A DNA stretch of 64,000 bases, taken from the NCBI GenBank assembly GCA_900115795.1, contig FOXT01000004.1, forward strand, positions 186,001 to 250,000, written 5' to 3'. Shown in pieces: positions 35,522 through 45,317 of this stretch. Each line of letters begins with the position of its first letter. Position 1 is the first letter of the stretch. This DNA is from Lachnospiraceae bacterium XBB1006 (GTDB taxonomy: Bacteria > Bacillota > Clostridia > Lachnospirales > Lachnospiraceae). The notes beneath the pieces were generated by a model that had not been told where the DNA came from, made no database searches, and saw only the letters and a list, made by a program, of their open reading frames with translations. A program made the position numbers and the translations under genes.

Positions 35522-37942
35522 TTACTGCCTCAATTCTACATTCATTTTTGACAGACCATTTACGATACGGGTCATGGTCTGCGTAATTTCTTCTTCCTCC
35601 AATGTCTTATCCTTAGCACGGAAGGTCAAAGAATATGCCAAAGATTTATATCCCGCAGCAATCTGAGAACCTTCGTAAACATCAAACAACGTTAATTCTT
35701 CTAAAATTGCTCCTGCATTTTCACGAATGCAATGTTCAATCTCTCCTGCAAGAATGCCTTTACTACAAAGCATGGAAAGATCACGGTTCACTGCCGGATA
35801 TTTAGCAATTTCTTCAAATTTATACGCATAGTTGGAATACTCCACAATCGTTCTAATATCCAATACAGCAACATAAACCTTTTCTTTGATTTCATAGTTG
35901 GAAAGAACAAGCGGATGTACCTCACCAAGTTCCGCAACCACCTTTCCATCAATTAATACTTCCGCACAGCGTCCCGGATGGAAGTAGGAAATAGCATCCG
36001 TTGGGAGGAACGTTAATTCCTGTTTCACACCACACTCTGACAGCACTTCCTCTACAATTCCCTTTAGTTCAAAGAAATCACCTTCTCCATACATACCCAA
36101 GGTAAGTTTCATGCGCTCATCCGGCAATTCTGTCACCGGTAATTGTTTTGGCAAATATACATTTCCCAATTCATACAAGCGTACATTCTTGTTTCGGCGA
36201 TTATAATTGGTTGCCAAAGAATTCAACATTCCATTCAAAGTAACTGTTCGCATTATGCTAAAGTCTTCTCCCAACGGATTGGTAACAGTTACCGTTCTTC
36301 TCAAATCGGACGTAACCGGAATACGCAATTTTTCAAATACTTTTGGGCTTTCAAAGGAATAGAACATTGCCTGTGAAAATCCATTATAATGTGCAACCCG
36401 ACTGGCTTTTTCCTCAACCACCATCTGTTTGCTCTTTCCACCAATTGTAGAACGACCATACGGCAAGGTTGTTGGCACCTTATCATAGCCATAGAAACGA
36501 ATGACTTCTTCCGCCAAATCTGCCATAACATGAATATCCTGCCGCCAAGACGGTACCACAATTTCTTCCGTTTCTTTATCAAATTTCAAATCTACTTTAT
36601 CTAGGTAAGCAATCATATCCTCTTTTGAAATCGTCGTACCAAGCAAATGATTAATCTTGTCCGGTTCTAATTTCACACGATTTCCGGTGCGCATCTTTGG
36701 ATACACATCCACGCATCCTCCGACTACTTCGCCTGCACCGAACTCTTCCATAAACTGACAGCAACGATTGATAGCAAGCATAGCCTGATTTGGATCCAAT
36801 CCCTTTTCAAATTTACCGGATGCGTCAGTACGCATACCAAGTTTTTTACTGGAAAGGCGAATATTTGTACCATCAAAACATGCCGCTTCAAACACAACAT
36901 TTTCCACCTGCTCTGTAATCATGGAATTCTCTCCACCCATAATACCTGCAATACCAATTGGCTTCTCTCCGTCACAAATCATCAAGGTCTTATCGTCTAA
37001 TGTACGTTCCTGTCCATCCAGCGTAGTGAATTTCTCGCCTTTTTGTGCACAACGAACTACAATCTTCTGACCGGCAATCGTAGACATATCGTATGCATGC
37101 ATTGGCTGTCCGAACTCTTCCATTACGTAATTCGTAATATCTACAACATTATTGATTGGACGAATTCCAACACTTGCCAATCTTCTTTGCATCCATAACG
37201 GGGATGGTCCAATTTTAACATTCTTTACCACCCGCGCAATATAACGGGAGCAAAGCTCCTCATCCTTAATTTCAACAGCAATGTAATCCTTTGCATCTTC
37301 CTCATTTCCGGTCTCTTTTATTGTCGGATAATGAAACTCTTTCGAAAACGTTGCTGCCGCCTCTCTTGCAATTCCAATTACGGCAAAACAATCCACTCGA
37401 TTGCTGGTAACCTCATACTCTACCACAATGTCATCTAAGCCCAATACCTTTGCAACGTCCTCGCCAACCTTTGTATCTTTATCAAAAATATAAATTCCAT
37501 ACTCCGGTGCGTCCGGATAAAGCTCTTTTGTTGATCCAAGTTCTTCGATGGAACACATCATGCCTTCTGACTCGACCCCACGCAGTTTTCCACGTGTAAT
37601 TTTCACTCCGCCTTTTACCCGTTCTCCATCGTGATTTCCAGCCACGCGACCACCATGCAGAACGACAGGAACCTTATCCTGCTCTTTCACATTTGGTGCA
37701 CCGGTTACGATCTGAACCGGTTCTTCCTGTCCCACATCAACCTGGCAAATAATCAATTTATCTGCATCCGGATGTTTTTCTATCTTAAGAATCTGTCCTA
37801 CTACAACGTTATCCAAATCCTCTGCAATGCACTCATATCCTTCTACTTTCGTTCCACTAAGTGTCATTGCATCTACATACTCCTGTGCCGTCACATTTAA
37901 GTCCGGCACATATTCTTTTATCCATGCTAATGAAGTATTCAT
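35522..37942 (-). CDS. pheT: Phenylalanyl-tRNA synthetase beta subunit
   Basis: An 806-residue subunit of the (alpha beta)2 phenylalanyl-tRNA synthetase. Domains in order: an N-terminal tRNA-binding OB-fold (EMAP/CsaA type, about residues 40-150, with [19 protein letters not shown]), the B3/B4 editing region (about 205-385), B5 (about 405-475), the synthetase-like core (about 480-680), and the C-terminal FDX-ACB anticodon-binding domain (about 710-806, ending [17 protein letters not shown]). It is 14 bp downstream of pheS. Its expression is set by the T-box leader upstream of pheS. Confidence 0.97.
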   Translation of the reverse strand: MNTSLAWIKEYVPDLNVTAQEYVDAMTLSGTKVEGYECIAEDLDNVVVGQILKIEKHPDADKLIICQVDVGQEEPVQIVTGAPNVKEQDKVPVVLHGGRVAGNHDGERVKGGVKITRGKLRGVESEGMMCSIEELGSTKELYPDAPEYGIYIFDKDTKVGEDVAKVLGLDDIVVEYEVTSNRVDCFAVIGIAREAAATFSKEFHYPTIKETGNEEDAKDYIAVEIKDEELCSRYIARVVKNVKIGPSPLWMQRRLASVGIRPINNVVDITNYVMEEFGQPMHAYDMSTIAGQKIVVRCAQKGEKFTTLDGQERTLDDKTLMICDGEKPIGIAGIMGGENSMITEQVENVVFEAACFDGTNIRLSSKKLGMRTDASGKFEKGLDPNQAMLAINRCCQFMEEFGAGEVVGGCVDVYPKMRTGNRVKLEPDKINHLLGTTISKEDMIAYLDKVDLKFDKETEEIVVPSWRQDIHVMADLAEEVIRFYGYDKVPTTLPYGRSTIGGKSKQMVVEEKASRVAHYNGFSQAMFYSFESPKVFEKLRIPVTSDLRRTVTVTNPLGEDFSIMRTVTLNGMLNSLATNYNRRNKNVRLYELGNVYLPKQLPVTELPDERMKLTLGMYGEGDFFELKGIVEEVLSECGVKQELTFLPTDAISYFHPGRCAEVLIDGKVVAELGEVHPLVLSNYEIKEKVYVAVLDIRTIVEYSNYAYKFEEIAKYPAVNRDLSMLCSKGILAGEIEHCIRENAGAILEELTLFDVYEGSQIAAGYKSLAYSLTFRAKDKTLEEEEITQTMTRIVNGLSKMNVELRQ

Positions 37943-37956
37943 CTGTTCTATCCCTC

Positions 37957-38976
37957 CTAGAATTGCTTTAAGAATCTATCGTCATTTTCATATAAAAGGC
38001 GCATATCATCAATTTCATATTTCAACAGCGAAATACGTTCAAGTCCCATTCCAAAAGCAAATCCGGAATATTCTTCCGTATCAATCTTACACTGATTCAA
38101 AACATTTGGATGTACCATACCACATCCTAAAATTTCAATCCAGCCGGACCCTTTGCAAAATCTACAGCCCTTACCGCCGCACTTAAAACAACTTACATCC
38201 ATTTCCGCACTTGGCTCGGTAAACGGGAAATGGTGCGGGCGGAATTTCACCTTTGTCTCTTCGCCAAACATTTTCTTGGCAAATTCTTCTAACGTTCCCT
38301 TCAAGTCTGAAAACGTTATGTTCTTATCTACCACCAGGCCTTCTACCTGATGAAAACATGGTGAATGCGTTGCATCCACTTCATCGGAACGAAAAACTCG
38401 TCCCGGAGCCAACATACGAAGGGGAAGTTTTCCCTGTTCCATCGCATGAATCTGACAAGGGGATGTCTGAGTACGCAACACAATTTTATCATTCACATAG
38501 AATGTATCCTGTTCATCCTTCGCAGGGTGATTCGGCGGGATATTCAATGCTTCAAAATTGTAATAATCATATTCGATTTCCGGACCATTCATTATCTCAT
38601 ACCCCATGCTCACAAAAATATCCTCAATATCATTAAGCGCAAGGGTATTCGGATGCGCATGTCCAACTCTTCTCTTCTTCGACGGAAGCGTAACGTCAAT
38701 CACTTCCTTCTTCATCTTTAGCTCCAGCTCTGCTGCTTCTAATTTCTTCTTTGTCTCTTCTAATAATTGCTCAATTGCCTGACGGGTTTCATTTACCATC
38801 TGACCAAACGCCGGTCGCTCCTCAGCGCTTAAGTTCTTCATACTCTTCATCATCTGGGTTAACTCACCCTTCTTACCAAGAATATTCACGCGTACATCGT
38901 TTAACTTTGCAAGTCCATCGGATTCCTGAATCTGCCTGGTTGCTTCTTCACGAATCTGCTGCAGTTTCTCTTTCAT
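37957..38976 (-). CDS. pheS: Phenylalanyl-tRNA synthetase alpha subunit
   Basis: A 339-residue catalytic subunit. The N-terminal coiled coil (about residues 1-90) is followed by class II motifs: motif 1 near [13 protein letters not shown] with [16 protein letters not shown], motif 2 around [22 protein letters not shown], and motif 3 in [15 protein letters not shown] prefer the ATG at 38976 because GAGG is about 7 nt upstream; another ATG two codons earlier is too close to that site. It is the first gene after a T-box leader and is followed by pheT and queA. Confidence 0.97.
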   Translation of the reverse strand: MKEKLQQIREEATRQIQESDGLAKLNDVRVNILGKKGELTQMMKSMKNLSAEERPAFGQMVNETRQAIEQLLEETKKKLEAAELELKMKKEVIDVTLPSKKRRVGHAHPNTLALNDIEDIFVSMGYEIMNGPEIEYDYYNFEALNIPPNHPAKDEQDTFYVNDKIVLRTQTSPCQIHAMEQGKLPLRMLAPGRVFRSDEVDATHSPCFHQVEGLVVDKNITFSDLKGTLEEFAKKMFGEETKVKFRPHHFPFTEPSAEMDVSCFKCGGKGCRFCKGSGWIEILGCGMVHPNVLNQCKIDTEEYSGFAFGMGLERISLLKYEIDDMRLLYENDDRFLKQF

Positions 38977-39004
38977 ATTCATTCCTCTCTTTCAAAAAAA
39001 GCAC

Positions 39005-39248
39005 AAAAAAACTCCGTCCTCAAAAGGGACGAAGTCATTATCTCCGCGGTACCACCCTGCTTCCCATGTTGCCATGAGCGCTTCAACTTACGTAACGAGT
39101 AAAAACGTCCCAACCTACTTCCATTCAATCGGGCAGCTCCGGTGTGAAATTCGTATTCCTATGAGAGCCGGGCAAAACTTACAGCCAATGATTTCACCTC
39201 TCTTGCGGTTCATAAGACACTACTGTGCACCATCTTTGCTTTTAACTG
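39005..39248 (-). ncRNA. T-box leader (tRNA-Phe-responsive) of pheST
   Basis: On the minus strand this leader has the near-invariant T-box GGGTGGTACCGCGG (39057-39044), followed by a terminator hairpin (39035-39011) and a run of seven T residues (39011-39005). Upstream is a stem I-like region with AGAGAGGTG. A candidate specifier TTC (Phe), read from 39148 to 39146, lies about 90 nt before the T-box. Uncharged tRNA-Phe would pair with specifier and T-box, favouring the antiterminator and pheST expression. The T-box call is firm; the exact specifier loop is inferred from position only. Confidence 0.92.
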
Positions 39249-39254
39249 AATACT

Positions 39255-39283
39255 AGGATACCACACTTTCCAAAGAAACTCAA
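39255..39283 (-). promoter_or_regulatory. Promoter of the T-box-pheST-queA transcript
   Basis: Minus strand -35 TTGAGT (39283-39278), 17-bp spacer, -10 TATCCT (39260-39255). The -35 overlaps the end of the YihY gene, and the predicted start near 39248 matches the start of the T-box leader. Confidence 0.6.
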
Positions 39284-40125
39284 GACTTTCTTTTTTTTCG
39301 GAATCGATGCCACCAAATCCGTATGAATCCCTGATACATGGAATCAATTTCCGCACAAATCAACAAGATATACATTCCAAAATATATATACATAAGAATA
39401 AGCATCAACGTTGTCATACTGCCATACATGGAAAATCCGTGAAAATATTTTACATATACCGCAATCAGGTACGACATAATCACCCATGCAAGTGCGGCTC
39501 CGGTTGCTGCCGGCAACTGGCTTTTAAATGATGCTTTTCTATTCGGCAAAAACTTAAGAATGCATAAAAACATAAAAAACAATATAATAAACAATGCCAG
39601 AAACCGGATATGCACAACAAATCGAACCGCCGAATGAATAATTGGATACTTCGTCAACACCTTTTGCCTGATTAAGTCTCCAAAAATCAATCCCAGGATT
39701 GTCATTAAAATACTGATAGAAAAAATCAGCGTATAAAAGATAGCCCGAATGCGTAGCACCAACCACCCTCGATTTTCCTCAATTCCATAAATTACATTTA
39801 GCCCATTGGTCAACACCTGCACCCCATTTCCGGAAGACCAGAGAGCACCAATTAGGGCAACAGAAAATACTCCGGGAGAATTCCGATACATTTCATGTAC
39901 AATCGAAATAAGAAACGCTGAAACCTGTTCCGGAAAATAGGTACGAATCAACGTTAAAAGCTGATACTCCCGCAATGCGGTATGCTGAAAAATAAATAAA
40001 AACAAAATAAGTGCAGGGATTGCGGAAACCATGAGAAAAAACGTGGTCTGCGCAGCAAATGCACCCACGTTATCCTTTCGCAGCTCTTTTAAAATATCTT
40101 TCAATACCGCAACTACTTTCATCAT
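39280..40125 (-). CDS. YihY/virulence factor BrkB family membrane protein
   Basis: A 281-residue protein with about six transmembrane segments. The start region (AAQTTFFLMVSAIPALILFL), the middle GALWSSGNGVQVLTNGLNVIYG and the C-terminal FGMYILLICAEIDS are the conserved blocks of the YihY/BrkB family, formerly and wrongly called RNase BN. The function is not settled; an envelope or transport role is likely. Its ATG overlaps the stop of the SpoIID-domain gene by one base (TAATG), so the two are translationally coupled. Confidence 0.9.
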   Translation of the reverse strand: MMKVVAVLKDILKELRKDNVGAFAAQTTFFLMVSAIPALILFLFIFQHTALREYQLLTLIRTYFPEQVSAFLISIVHEMYRNSPGVFSVALIGALWSSGNGVQVLTNGLNVIYGIEENRGWLVLRIRAIFYTLIFSISILMTILGLIFGDLIRQKVLTKYPIIHSAVRFVVHIRFLALFIILFFMFLCILKFLPNRKASFKSQLPAATGAALAWVIMSYLIAVYVKYFHGFSMYGSMTTLMLILMYIYFGMYILLICAEIDSMYQGFIRIWWHRFRKKRKS

Positions 40126-41945
40126 TACATTGTCACCCCTTGGTAAAAGAAGGAAAGGATTTTTTTGTAGTTATATCCCTTCTTTGCAAGTTCATTGGCT
40201 CCATTTTGACTTAATCCAAGTCCGTGTCCGAATCCACCTCCCCGAATCTTGAGGGTTTTATTTTTCTGACTCTTAATATAAAAACATGCACTGGGTAGTA
40301 GTTCGCCGCCGGCTTTGCTATGATCCTGCAACGTTATGGTTGGTTTTAAAGCTGCCAGACACATTCGTATGGTATACTCATTCTTCAATAAAACCGTTCC
40401 TTTTTCAAAGGTTACCGTCATTTCTGAAATTGTCCCACAACCATATCGTCCACTTATCTTCCACTTAGAAAACTTTCCTAATTTCTCCGTATCAGACAAT
40501 TCGTTTCCCTTACTGTCTCGTATTATCACACTTCCCGGCGATGCCACTTTTCGTTTACGAACTGCCTCTAAAAACGCCACTTCCTTATCTGCAAAGGATG
40601 CATTGGCATCCCATCGGAAATAACGGCAATTCTTCTCCAGGTATCCTGTATCACTCTCTTCGATAAATGATCGAAAGGCCTTGCTCTTCGATAAATCCGG
40701 CATGGTTTTGGTACCACCTAACCTCTTAGCCTTCTCATGGATAAGTCCACTTTGCAAATAACCGCTGGTATTCTTATCCGCCTTCCAAATCTCATAGCTT
40801 TGCGCTGCACCACATGAGGTAGAATAATAATAGGTTGTTGCAATCTTCCCCTTGTATTTCAAAATCTTATTCGCCGTCTCATCCACCGCTTGATTACAAA
40901 CCGAAGCTTCCGCCGACTTATTATAAACCTGATAGGCTGTAGAATCATCAATCTGCGCATAAAACTTCGCAGGTCCGTTCACTTGTTCCATCTGGCGATA
41001 CACATAGCTTCTGGCACAAACTGCTTGCGCTTTCAACGCTTCCTTTTCAAACGAAGACGGCATTTCACTTGGCAGAACGCCATATAAGTATTCTTTCACA
41101 GTAAGCTCATTTACCACCACATATCCGCTACTGTATTGATATATCTTTATTATTCCGCGATATCCCCTGGACGTAACCGTACCGGACTTATTCGTAAAAT
41201 AAACACGTCCGCCCGCCGTAGTCGGCTCTAATGTTATACATTCTTTTTTCTTTGGCTTTGCAACCTTCTCACTCTTCGTAAACTGAAACATTGCATTCTT
41301 CTTAACCTTCAACTTCTTCCCATCGGCCATACATTTTTTGTACGGTGCATTCACCTTCAAATACAATTTCTCACGATAATAGCTTGCACCATTCTTAAGC
41401 GCAACGCTAACGATTTCCGAATCTGAATGCTTCTGCTCTTTTGCAAGCACCCTTGAAATAGTATGTTTCTTTACAAAGCTCTTAAAGCCAATAATATGTT
41501 CCTCCATGCAGTAAACCTGACACAGTTTTCCATCAATTTTCATTTCTCTGGTGCTAACCAGATGATCCGTATCCAAAATGGAAAGCATCTGCTCATATAT
41601 CGGAAGAAACTCATCATAGGATATGGTACCTGCTTTTGAAAAAAGATCCTCATCTATATAATCTGACACCCCAAGGCGATGGCAAAAAGCCAATAATTCT
41701 GCTCCATCAATCTTCGAACCATAGCCCTGCTTTTCAAAATAATTATCCCATTGCTTTGCATTGTATTCATAAAAGCTCATAAAAGAGCCCAACTCCTGCG
41801 TCAAAAGTTCTCTCTTTTCAGACTGTTGTTCTTTCTGAATTGACACAATACCGCAAAAAATCAGAAATGTCATTCCCAGTAACAACGCCAAACTTCCTAG
41901 TTGTTTTCTCTGTTTTTTCGAAAAACCACTCGTTTCAAGTCCCAT
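40125..41945 (-). CDS. SpoIID/LytB domain protein, membrane anchored
   Basis: A 606-residue exported protein with one N-terminal membrane anchor (about residues 17-36). Residues about 40-250 are not recognised. The C-terminal half is a SpoIID domain: GYRGIIKIYQYSSGYVVVNE, LYGVLPSEMPSSFEKEALKA with the catalytic-type glutamate, QAVCARSYVYRQM, and the closing GFGHGLGLSQNGANELAKKG. SpoIID cuts glycan strands stripped of stem peptides by SpoIIP during engulfment; longer relatives work in vegetative walls. Size (SpoIID is about 340 residues) and the lack of spoIIP nearby suggest a SpoIID-like wall lytic transglycosylase rather than SpoIID itself. It lies just downstream of the 6S RNA gene. Confidence 0.85.
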   Translation of the reverse strand: MGLETSGFSKKQRKQLGSLALLLGMTFLIFCGIVSIQKEQQSEKRELLTQELGSFMSFYEYNAKQWDNYFEKQGYGSKIDGAELLAFCHRLGVSDYIDEDLFSKAGTISYDEFLPIYEQMLSILDTDHLVSTREMKIDGKLCQVYCMEEHIIGFKSFVKKHTISRVLAKEQKHSDSEIVSVALKNGASYYREKLYLKVNAPYKKCMADGKKLKVKKNAMFQFTKSEKVAKPKKKECITLEPTTAGGRVYFTNKSGTVTSRGYRGIIKIYQYSSGYVVVNELTVKEYLYGVLPSEMPSSFEKEALKAQAVCARSYVYRQMEQVNGPAKFYAQIDDSTAYQVYNKSAEASVCNQAVDETANKILKYKGKIATTYYYSTSCGAAQSYEIWKADKNTSGYLQSGLIHEKAKRLGGTKTMPDLSKSKAFRSFIEESDTGYLEKNCRYFRWDANASFADKEVAFLEAVRKRKVASPGSVIIRDSKGNELSDTEKLGKFSKWKISGRYGCGTISEMTVTFEKGTVLLKNEYTIRMCLAALKPTITLQDHSKAGGELLPSACFYIKSQKNKTLKIRGGGFGHGLGLSQNGANELAKKGYNYKKILSFFYQGVTM

Positions 41946-41983
41946 TCGTCTAATTCTCCAATACTACCTTATTCACTACTTTA

Positions 41984-42015
41984 AAGAAGCTGCATAGAAT
42001 TCTATGCAGCTTCTT
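41984..42015. terminator. 32-nt perfect palindrome, probable terminator of the 6S RNA gene
   Basis: A perfect inverted repeat with left arm AAGAAGCTGCATAGAA and its exact complement, flanked on the minus strand by CTTCTTTAAAG. It ends the minus-strand 6S RNA transcript about 40 nt after the mature RNA and lies 38 bp before the SpoIID-like gene. Confidence 0.65.
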
Positions 42016-42054
42016 TTCTTTACATTCTTTCGTAACTTCTGTTAGTTATCTTCT

Positions 42055-42239
42055 GTAAATTCCCCAAGGTGCCGTTCCTATATTTTTGACTCCTAGCCAG
42101 GGCTAGGTGGGTGTCCGCAACGTAATCTTCTGCCTTCCGCCGATAATAGCGCGGCCTGACATCCAATCAGTAATGTAAGAGTCCCATAAAAGTAGATGTA
42201 GGTTCAAAAATTATAGGGGTGTCGAACATCTCAGGTGAT
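42055..42239 (-). ncRNA. ssrS: 6S RNA
   Basis: An untranslated minus-strand gene with near-consensus promoter. The 5' part CACCTGAGATGTTCG, shared with E. coli 6S RNA (CTGAGATGTTCG), pairs with CGGCACCTTGGGG near the 3' end to form the closing stem. The middle holds the large open region expected to mimic an open promoter, and there is a conserved ACGTTGCGGACACCCACC block. 6S RNA binds the housekeeping RNA polymerase and down-regulates sigma-A promoters in stationary phase. Ends are approximate: the 5' end is set from the promoter and the 3' end from the closing stem. I call it from these features and from memory of Clostridial 6S sequences. Confidence 0.8.
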
Positions 42240-42245
42240 GGTTAT

Positions 42246-42274
42246 ATTATAGTATGTCTTTTTCCAAAATGCAA
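42246..42274 (-). promoter_or_regulatory. Near-consensus sigma-A promoter of 6S RNA
   Basis: Minus strand -35 TTGCAT (42274-42269), 17-bp spacer, -10 TATAAT (42251-42246). The predicted start is the A at 42239. Confidence 0.85.
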
Positions 42275-42321
42275 GCCTTCCCTAAAATTTCCATCTTTAA
42301 TTAACAAAAAAGACGAATTTT

Positions 42322-42351
42322 TTACCAATAACCTCAATTATGTGATATAGT
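42322..42351 (+). promoter_or_regulatory. Candidate promoter of citrate synthase
   Basis: -35 TTACCA (42322-42327), 18-bp spacer, -10 TATAGT (42346-42351) preceded by TGA, an extended -10. It is 35 bp upstream of the start codon and divergent from the 6S promoter. Confidence 0.5.
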
Positions 42352-42386
42352 TAAACTAGAAATCAGGCAATAAAGGAAGCGATACT

Positions 42387-43751
42387 ATGACAACAAACAC
42401 AACCATTACCCCGGAAATTCAAGCTTTAGCAAAGCTTTATGAAAAAAACTCGAGTATTCCTGAGTCCCTATACACGGACTATGATGTCAAGCGCGGTCTT
42501 CGCGACATCAACGGACGCGGTGTTTTAGTCGGCATCACAGAGATTTCAGAAGTGGATGCTTTTATTGATCATGCAGACGGTACGCGTACGCCAATTAACG
42601 GTGAATTGTATTATCGCGGTTATAACATCAACGATTTAATTCGTGGAAGCCGCAATACCAATCACTACTGTTATGAAGAGTGTCTGTTTTTACTCCTATT
42701 TGGTTCTCTTCCAAATAGGGATCAATTTCAACGGTTTGTTCAGCTATTAAATGATTACCGGGAACTACCGCCTACGTTTTTACGAGATATTTTGATGATG
42801 GCTCCCAGCAAGAATTTGATGAATATGATGGCCCGCAGCGTGTTAACATTATACTCTTACGATAGTTATTCCGAAGACATCTCTATCCCTAACGTGCTTA
42901 GACAGTGTTTACAGCTAACCAGTATTTTTCCTATGCTTGCAGTGTACGGCTATCAAATCTACAAGCACTATTCCTTCGGGGATAGTCTCGTAATCCATAC
43001 CCCCAGCAAGAACCTTTCTACTGCTGAGAATATATTATACATGTTACGTGCAGACCAAAAGTTCACCCCACACGAGGCCAGTCTTTTAGATACATGCCTG
43101 GTGCTCCACATGGAACATGGAGGTGGTAACAACTCCACCTTTACTAACCACTTGGTGACCTCCACCGGAACCGACACCTATTCCACCATGGCTGCGTCCC
43201 TCGGTTCCCTTAAAGGTATGCGACACGGCGGTGCCAATATAAAAGTTGTGAAAATGATGAACGATATTAAGGAACATGTTTCTGACTGGTCGGACGATGA
43301 TGAGATTCGAGCCTACCTTACTAAGATTGTACACAAAGAAGCGTTCGACCGTACCGGACTGATTTACGGAATCGGGCACGCCATCTATTCTTTGTCCGAT
43401 CCACGTGAAGTACTTCTTCGAAAAATGGCAAAAACGGTTTCTCGTGAAAAACACAATGAGGCGGAGTTTGAACTATACGAACGTGTTTCACGACTCGCCC
43501 CGCAAGTAATCACCAAAGAGTGCGAAGTCCACAAAGGGGTAAGCGCCAATGTCGATTTCTTTAGCGGTTATGTTTATCACTTACTTGACCTGCCGGAACA
43601 GCTTTTTACGCCCATCTTTGCGATTGCACGTATTGGTGGTTGGTCTGCTCATCGTATTGAAGAACTCCTTTATGGAAATAAAATTATGCGTCCGGCCTAC
43701 ATGACCGTCACTCCACACAAAGAATATATTCCGCTTGACAGTCGAAAATAA
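42387..43751 (+). CDS. Citrate synthase (citrate/2-methylcitrate synthase family)
   Basis: A 454-residue enzyme that condenses oxaloacetate with acetyl-CoA. Catalytic residues are visible: His in KGMRHGGAN, His in YGIGHAIYSLSDPR, and the Asp in ANVDFFSGYVYHLL. The HMEHGGGNNSTFTNHLV block is the CoA-side signature. It is longer than typical bacterial enzymes (about 370-430), mainly through an N-terminal extension (residues 1-55). It starts after AAAGGAAG. No aconitase or isocitrate dehydrogenase is nearby, so a TCA operon is not formed here; a biosynthetic role toward glutamate is likely. It ends at a perfect bidirectional terminator. Confidence 0.93.
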   Translation: MTTNTTITPEIQALAKLYEKNSSIPESLYTDYDVKRGLRDINGRGVLVGITEISEVDAFIDHADGTRTPINGELYYRGYNINDLIRGSRNTNHYCYEECLFLLLFGSLPNRDQFQRFVQLLNDYRELPPTFLRDILMMAPSKNLMNMMARSVLTLYSYDSYSEDISIPNVLRQCLQLTSIFPMLAVYGYQIYKHYSFGDSLVIHTPSKNLSTAENILYMLRADQKFTPHEASLLDTCLVLHMEHGGGNNSTFTNHLVTSTGTDTYSTMAASLGSLKGMRHGGANIKVVKMMNDIKEHVSDWSDDDEIRAYLTKIVHKEAFDRTGLIYGIGHAIYSLSDPREVLLRKMAKTVSREKHNEAEFELYERVSRLAPQVITKECEVHKGVSANVDFFSGYVYHLLDLPEQLFTPIFAIARIGGWSAHRIEELLYGNKIMRPAYMTVTPHKEYIPLDSRK

Positions 43752-43789
43752 TAAGAGGGTATAGGAGCAAGCTCCTATACCCTCTTATT
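43750..43789. terminator. Bidirectional terminator between citrate synthase and the histidine kinase gene
   Basis: A long perfect stem (AATAAGAGGGTATAGGAG, 43750-43767, with its complement 43772-43789) and a 4-nt loop. The kinase gene's stop codon (43785) lies inside it. It serves both converging genes. Confidence 0.85.
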
Positions 43790-45317
43790 CTTCCGCAACA
43801 TCTAATTCAAACCAAAACGTACTTCCCTCTCCAACTACGCTTTCTACGCCATAGTTTGCGTGATGAAGTTTCAGAATATTTTTTACGATTGATAATCCCA
43901 GACCCGTACCCTGTACCGAACGGCGGTGGTTCTTATCCACCTTATAATATCGTTCCCATACATTATCTAGTTCTTCCGGCGGAATTCCCACACCGGAGTC
44001 TGTTATTTCTATTCGCACCTTGCCATCCAGCACCGTTTGCCGGACAACCACCGTTTTATCCTCTCCGCAATAATTAATTGCATTATTTATCAAGTTATAT
44101 ACTACCTGATAAATCTTGTATTCATCCGCTTCAACGTATACCTCACGTTCCTCCTCAAACGAAATCAAATACCCCTCCTGTTCGCGCAATTTATTATAAC
44201 GGCGAAATACCTGACGAATACTTTCTGTCAAATTGTAACGACATTTGTCTATCGTCTGCACCCCACCTTGCAATTTAGATAAATCCAACACATCATTTAC
44301 CAAGGTTGTTAAACGGTTTGCCTCGTCAATGATTACCTGAACATTTTCCGGTGTATTCTCACCCGGAATATCCCGCATCACTTCCGCATACCCGGTAATC
44401 ATTGTAAGTGGTGTCCGTAAGTCATGGGAAACATTGGCAATTAATTCATGTTGAAACTGCTCTGTTTTTCCAAGCTCTGCCGCGGCATAGTTCAGAGTAT
44501 CGGACAATTCCGCCAACTCCCGATACTTATCCTCCCGGAAGTTTGGTGCAAAATCACCCTTCGCCAATTTCTTGGCTGCCTGGTTCATACGAATCATCGG
44601 GCGCGCAATCATATTGGAAATCAGAAAGGCAAATAGCATCGCCAATACCAACATCAATATAGTAATTACCAGCAATTGAATTTTAATGGTTTCCACCGTT
44701 GAAGTAACCGGAGTCATGGTTGTATTCACCAGCAAAATCTGGGGATCATAGGCATCTTCATCAATAATTCGCAAGTAAATTACGCTTTCTCCTCTAGCCT
44801 CTCCTAAATTTTGATAAAACTTCTTTTTCCCCTCCGAATCGTCTCCATCATTGATACCATCTTGCTCCGATCCGTCCTGCAAATCAAATTCCTCATTTTT
44901 AAGCGTAACATTATCACTTCCAATAAAGGTAATACTATATTCACCATTGTTTTCTTTTGCTTCAGAAAGCAACTGCTGAAACATCGAATGCGGCATATTC
45001 AATAGTGAGGAAGTAGGATTAAAATTTGCATAATACAAATACGTCAAACTTTCGTTTGTAAGCATTACTGAATAGTTATGCTCACCTGCGATTTTTTGTA
45101 TTTTCGATTCCAGCTTTGGATCCTTTCGCTCAATCAGATTTGTCAGCTGCGCATACACTCGTTTTGCTTCTGTTTTCTTAATTGTTTTATAAAACGTATC
45201 CAGATACAAAACCTGAAACACCCATAACAAAACAATCATCGTTCCACTAAACAGCATCATGTAAAAATAAATCTGCCATTTTGTACTTAACTTCTTATGC
45301 TTCAAATTTATATCCAA
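43785..45317 (-). CDS. Membrane sensor histidine kinase (PhoR-like)
   Basis: A 510-residue kinase: transmembrane segment 1 (about 15-36), extracytoplasmic sensor (about 40-210) with an acidic insert (DGINDGDDSEGKKK), transmembrane segment 2 (about 214-236), HAMP (about 237-288), HisKA with phosphoacceptor His298 in ANVSHDLRTPLT, and HATPase with the N box NLINNAINY, G1 DSGVGIPPE and G2 GTGLGLSIVKNIL. It starts at a TTG (45317) 23 nt inside the regulator gene; the AGAGGAG site is adjacent, so a second TTG at 45305 is also possible. The pairing with the downstream-most regulator, plus a Pho-box-like promoter, suggests a PhoR-type role. Confidence 0.88.
   Translation of the reverse strand: MDINLKHKKLSTKWQIYFYMMLFSGTMIVLLWVFQVLYLDTFYKTIKKTEAKRVYAQLTNLIERKDPKLESKIQKIAGEHNYSVMLTNESLTYLYYANFNPTSSLLNMPHSMFQQLLSEAKENNGEYSITFIGSDNVTLKNEEFDLQDGSEQDGINDGDDSEGKKKFYQNLGEARGESVIYLRIIDEDAYDPQILLVNTTMTPVTSTVETIKIQLLVITILMLVLAMLFAFLISNMIARPMIRMNQAAKKLAKGDFAPNFREDKYRELAELSDTLNYAAAELGKTEQFQHELIANVSHDLRTPLTMITGYAEVMRDIPGENTPENVQVIIDEANRLTTLVNDVLDLSKLQGGVQTIDKCRYNLTESIRQVFRRYNKLREQEGYLISFEEEREVYVEADEYKIYQVVYNLINNAINYCGEDKTVVVRQTVLDGKVRIEITDSGVGIPPEELDNVWERYYKVDKNHRRSVQGTGLGLSIVKNILKLHHANYGVESVVGEGSTFWFELDVAEE

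Noticed and set aside
42290-42315. Rex-type operator half-site TTAACAA near citrate synthase
   Set aside because: Only one half-site is present; the matching half TTGTTAA is absent at the needed distance.
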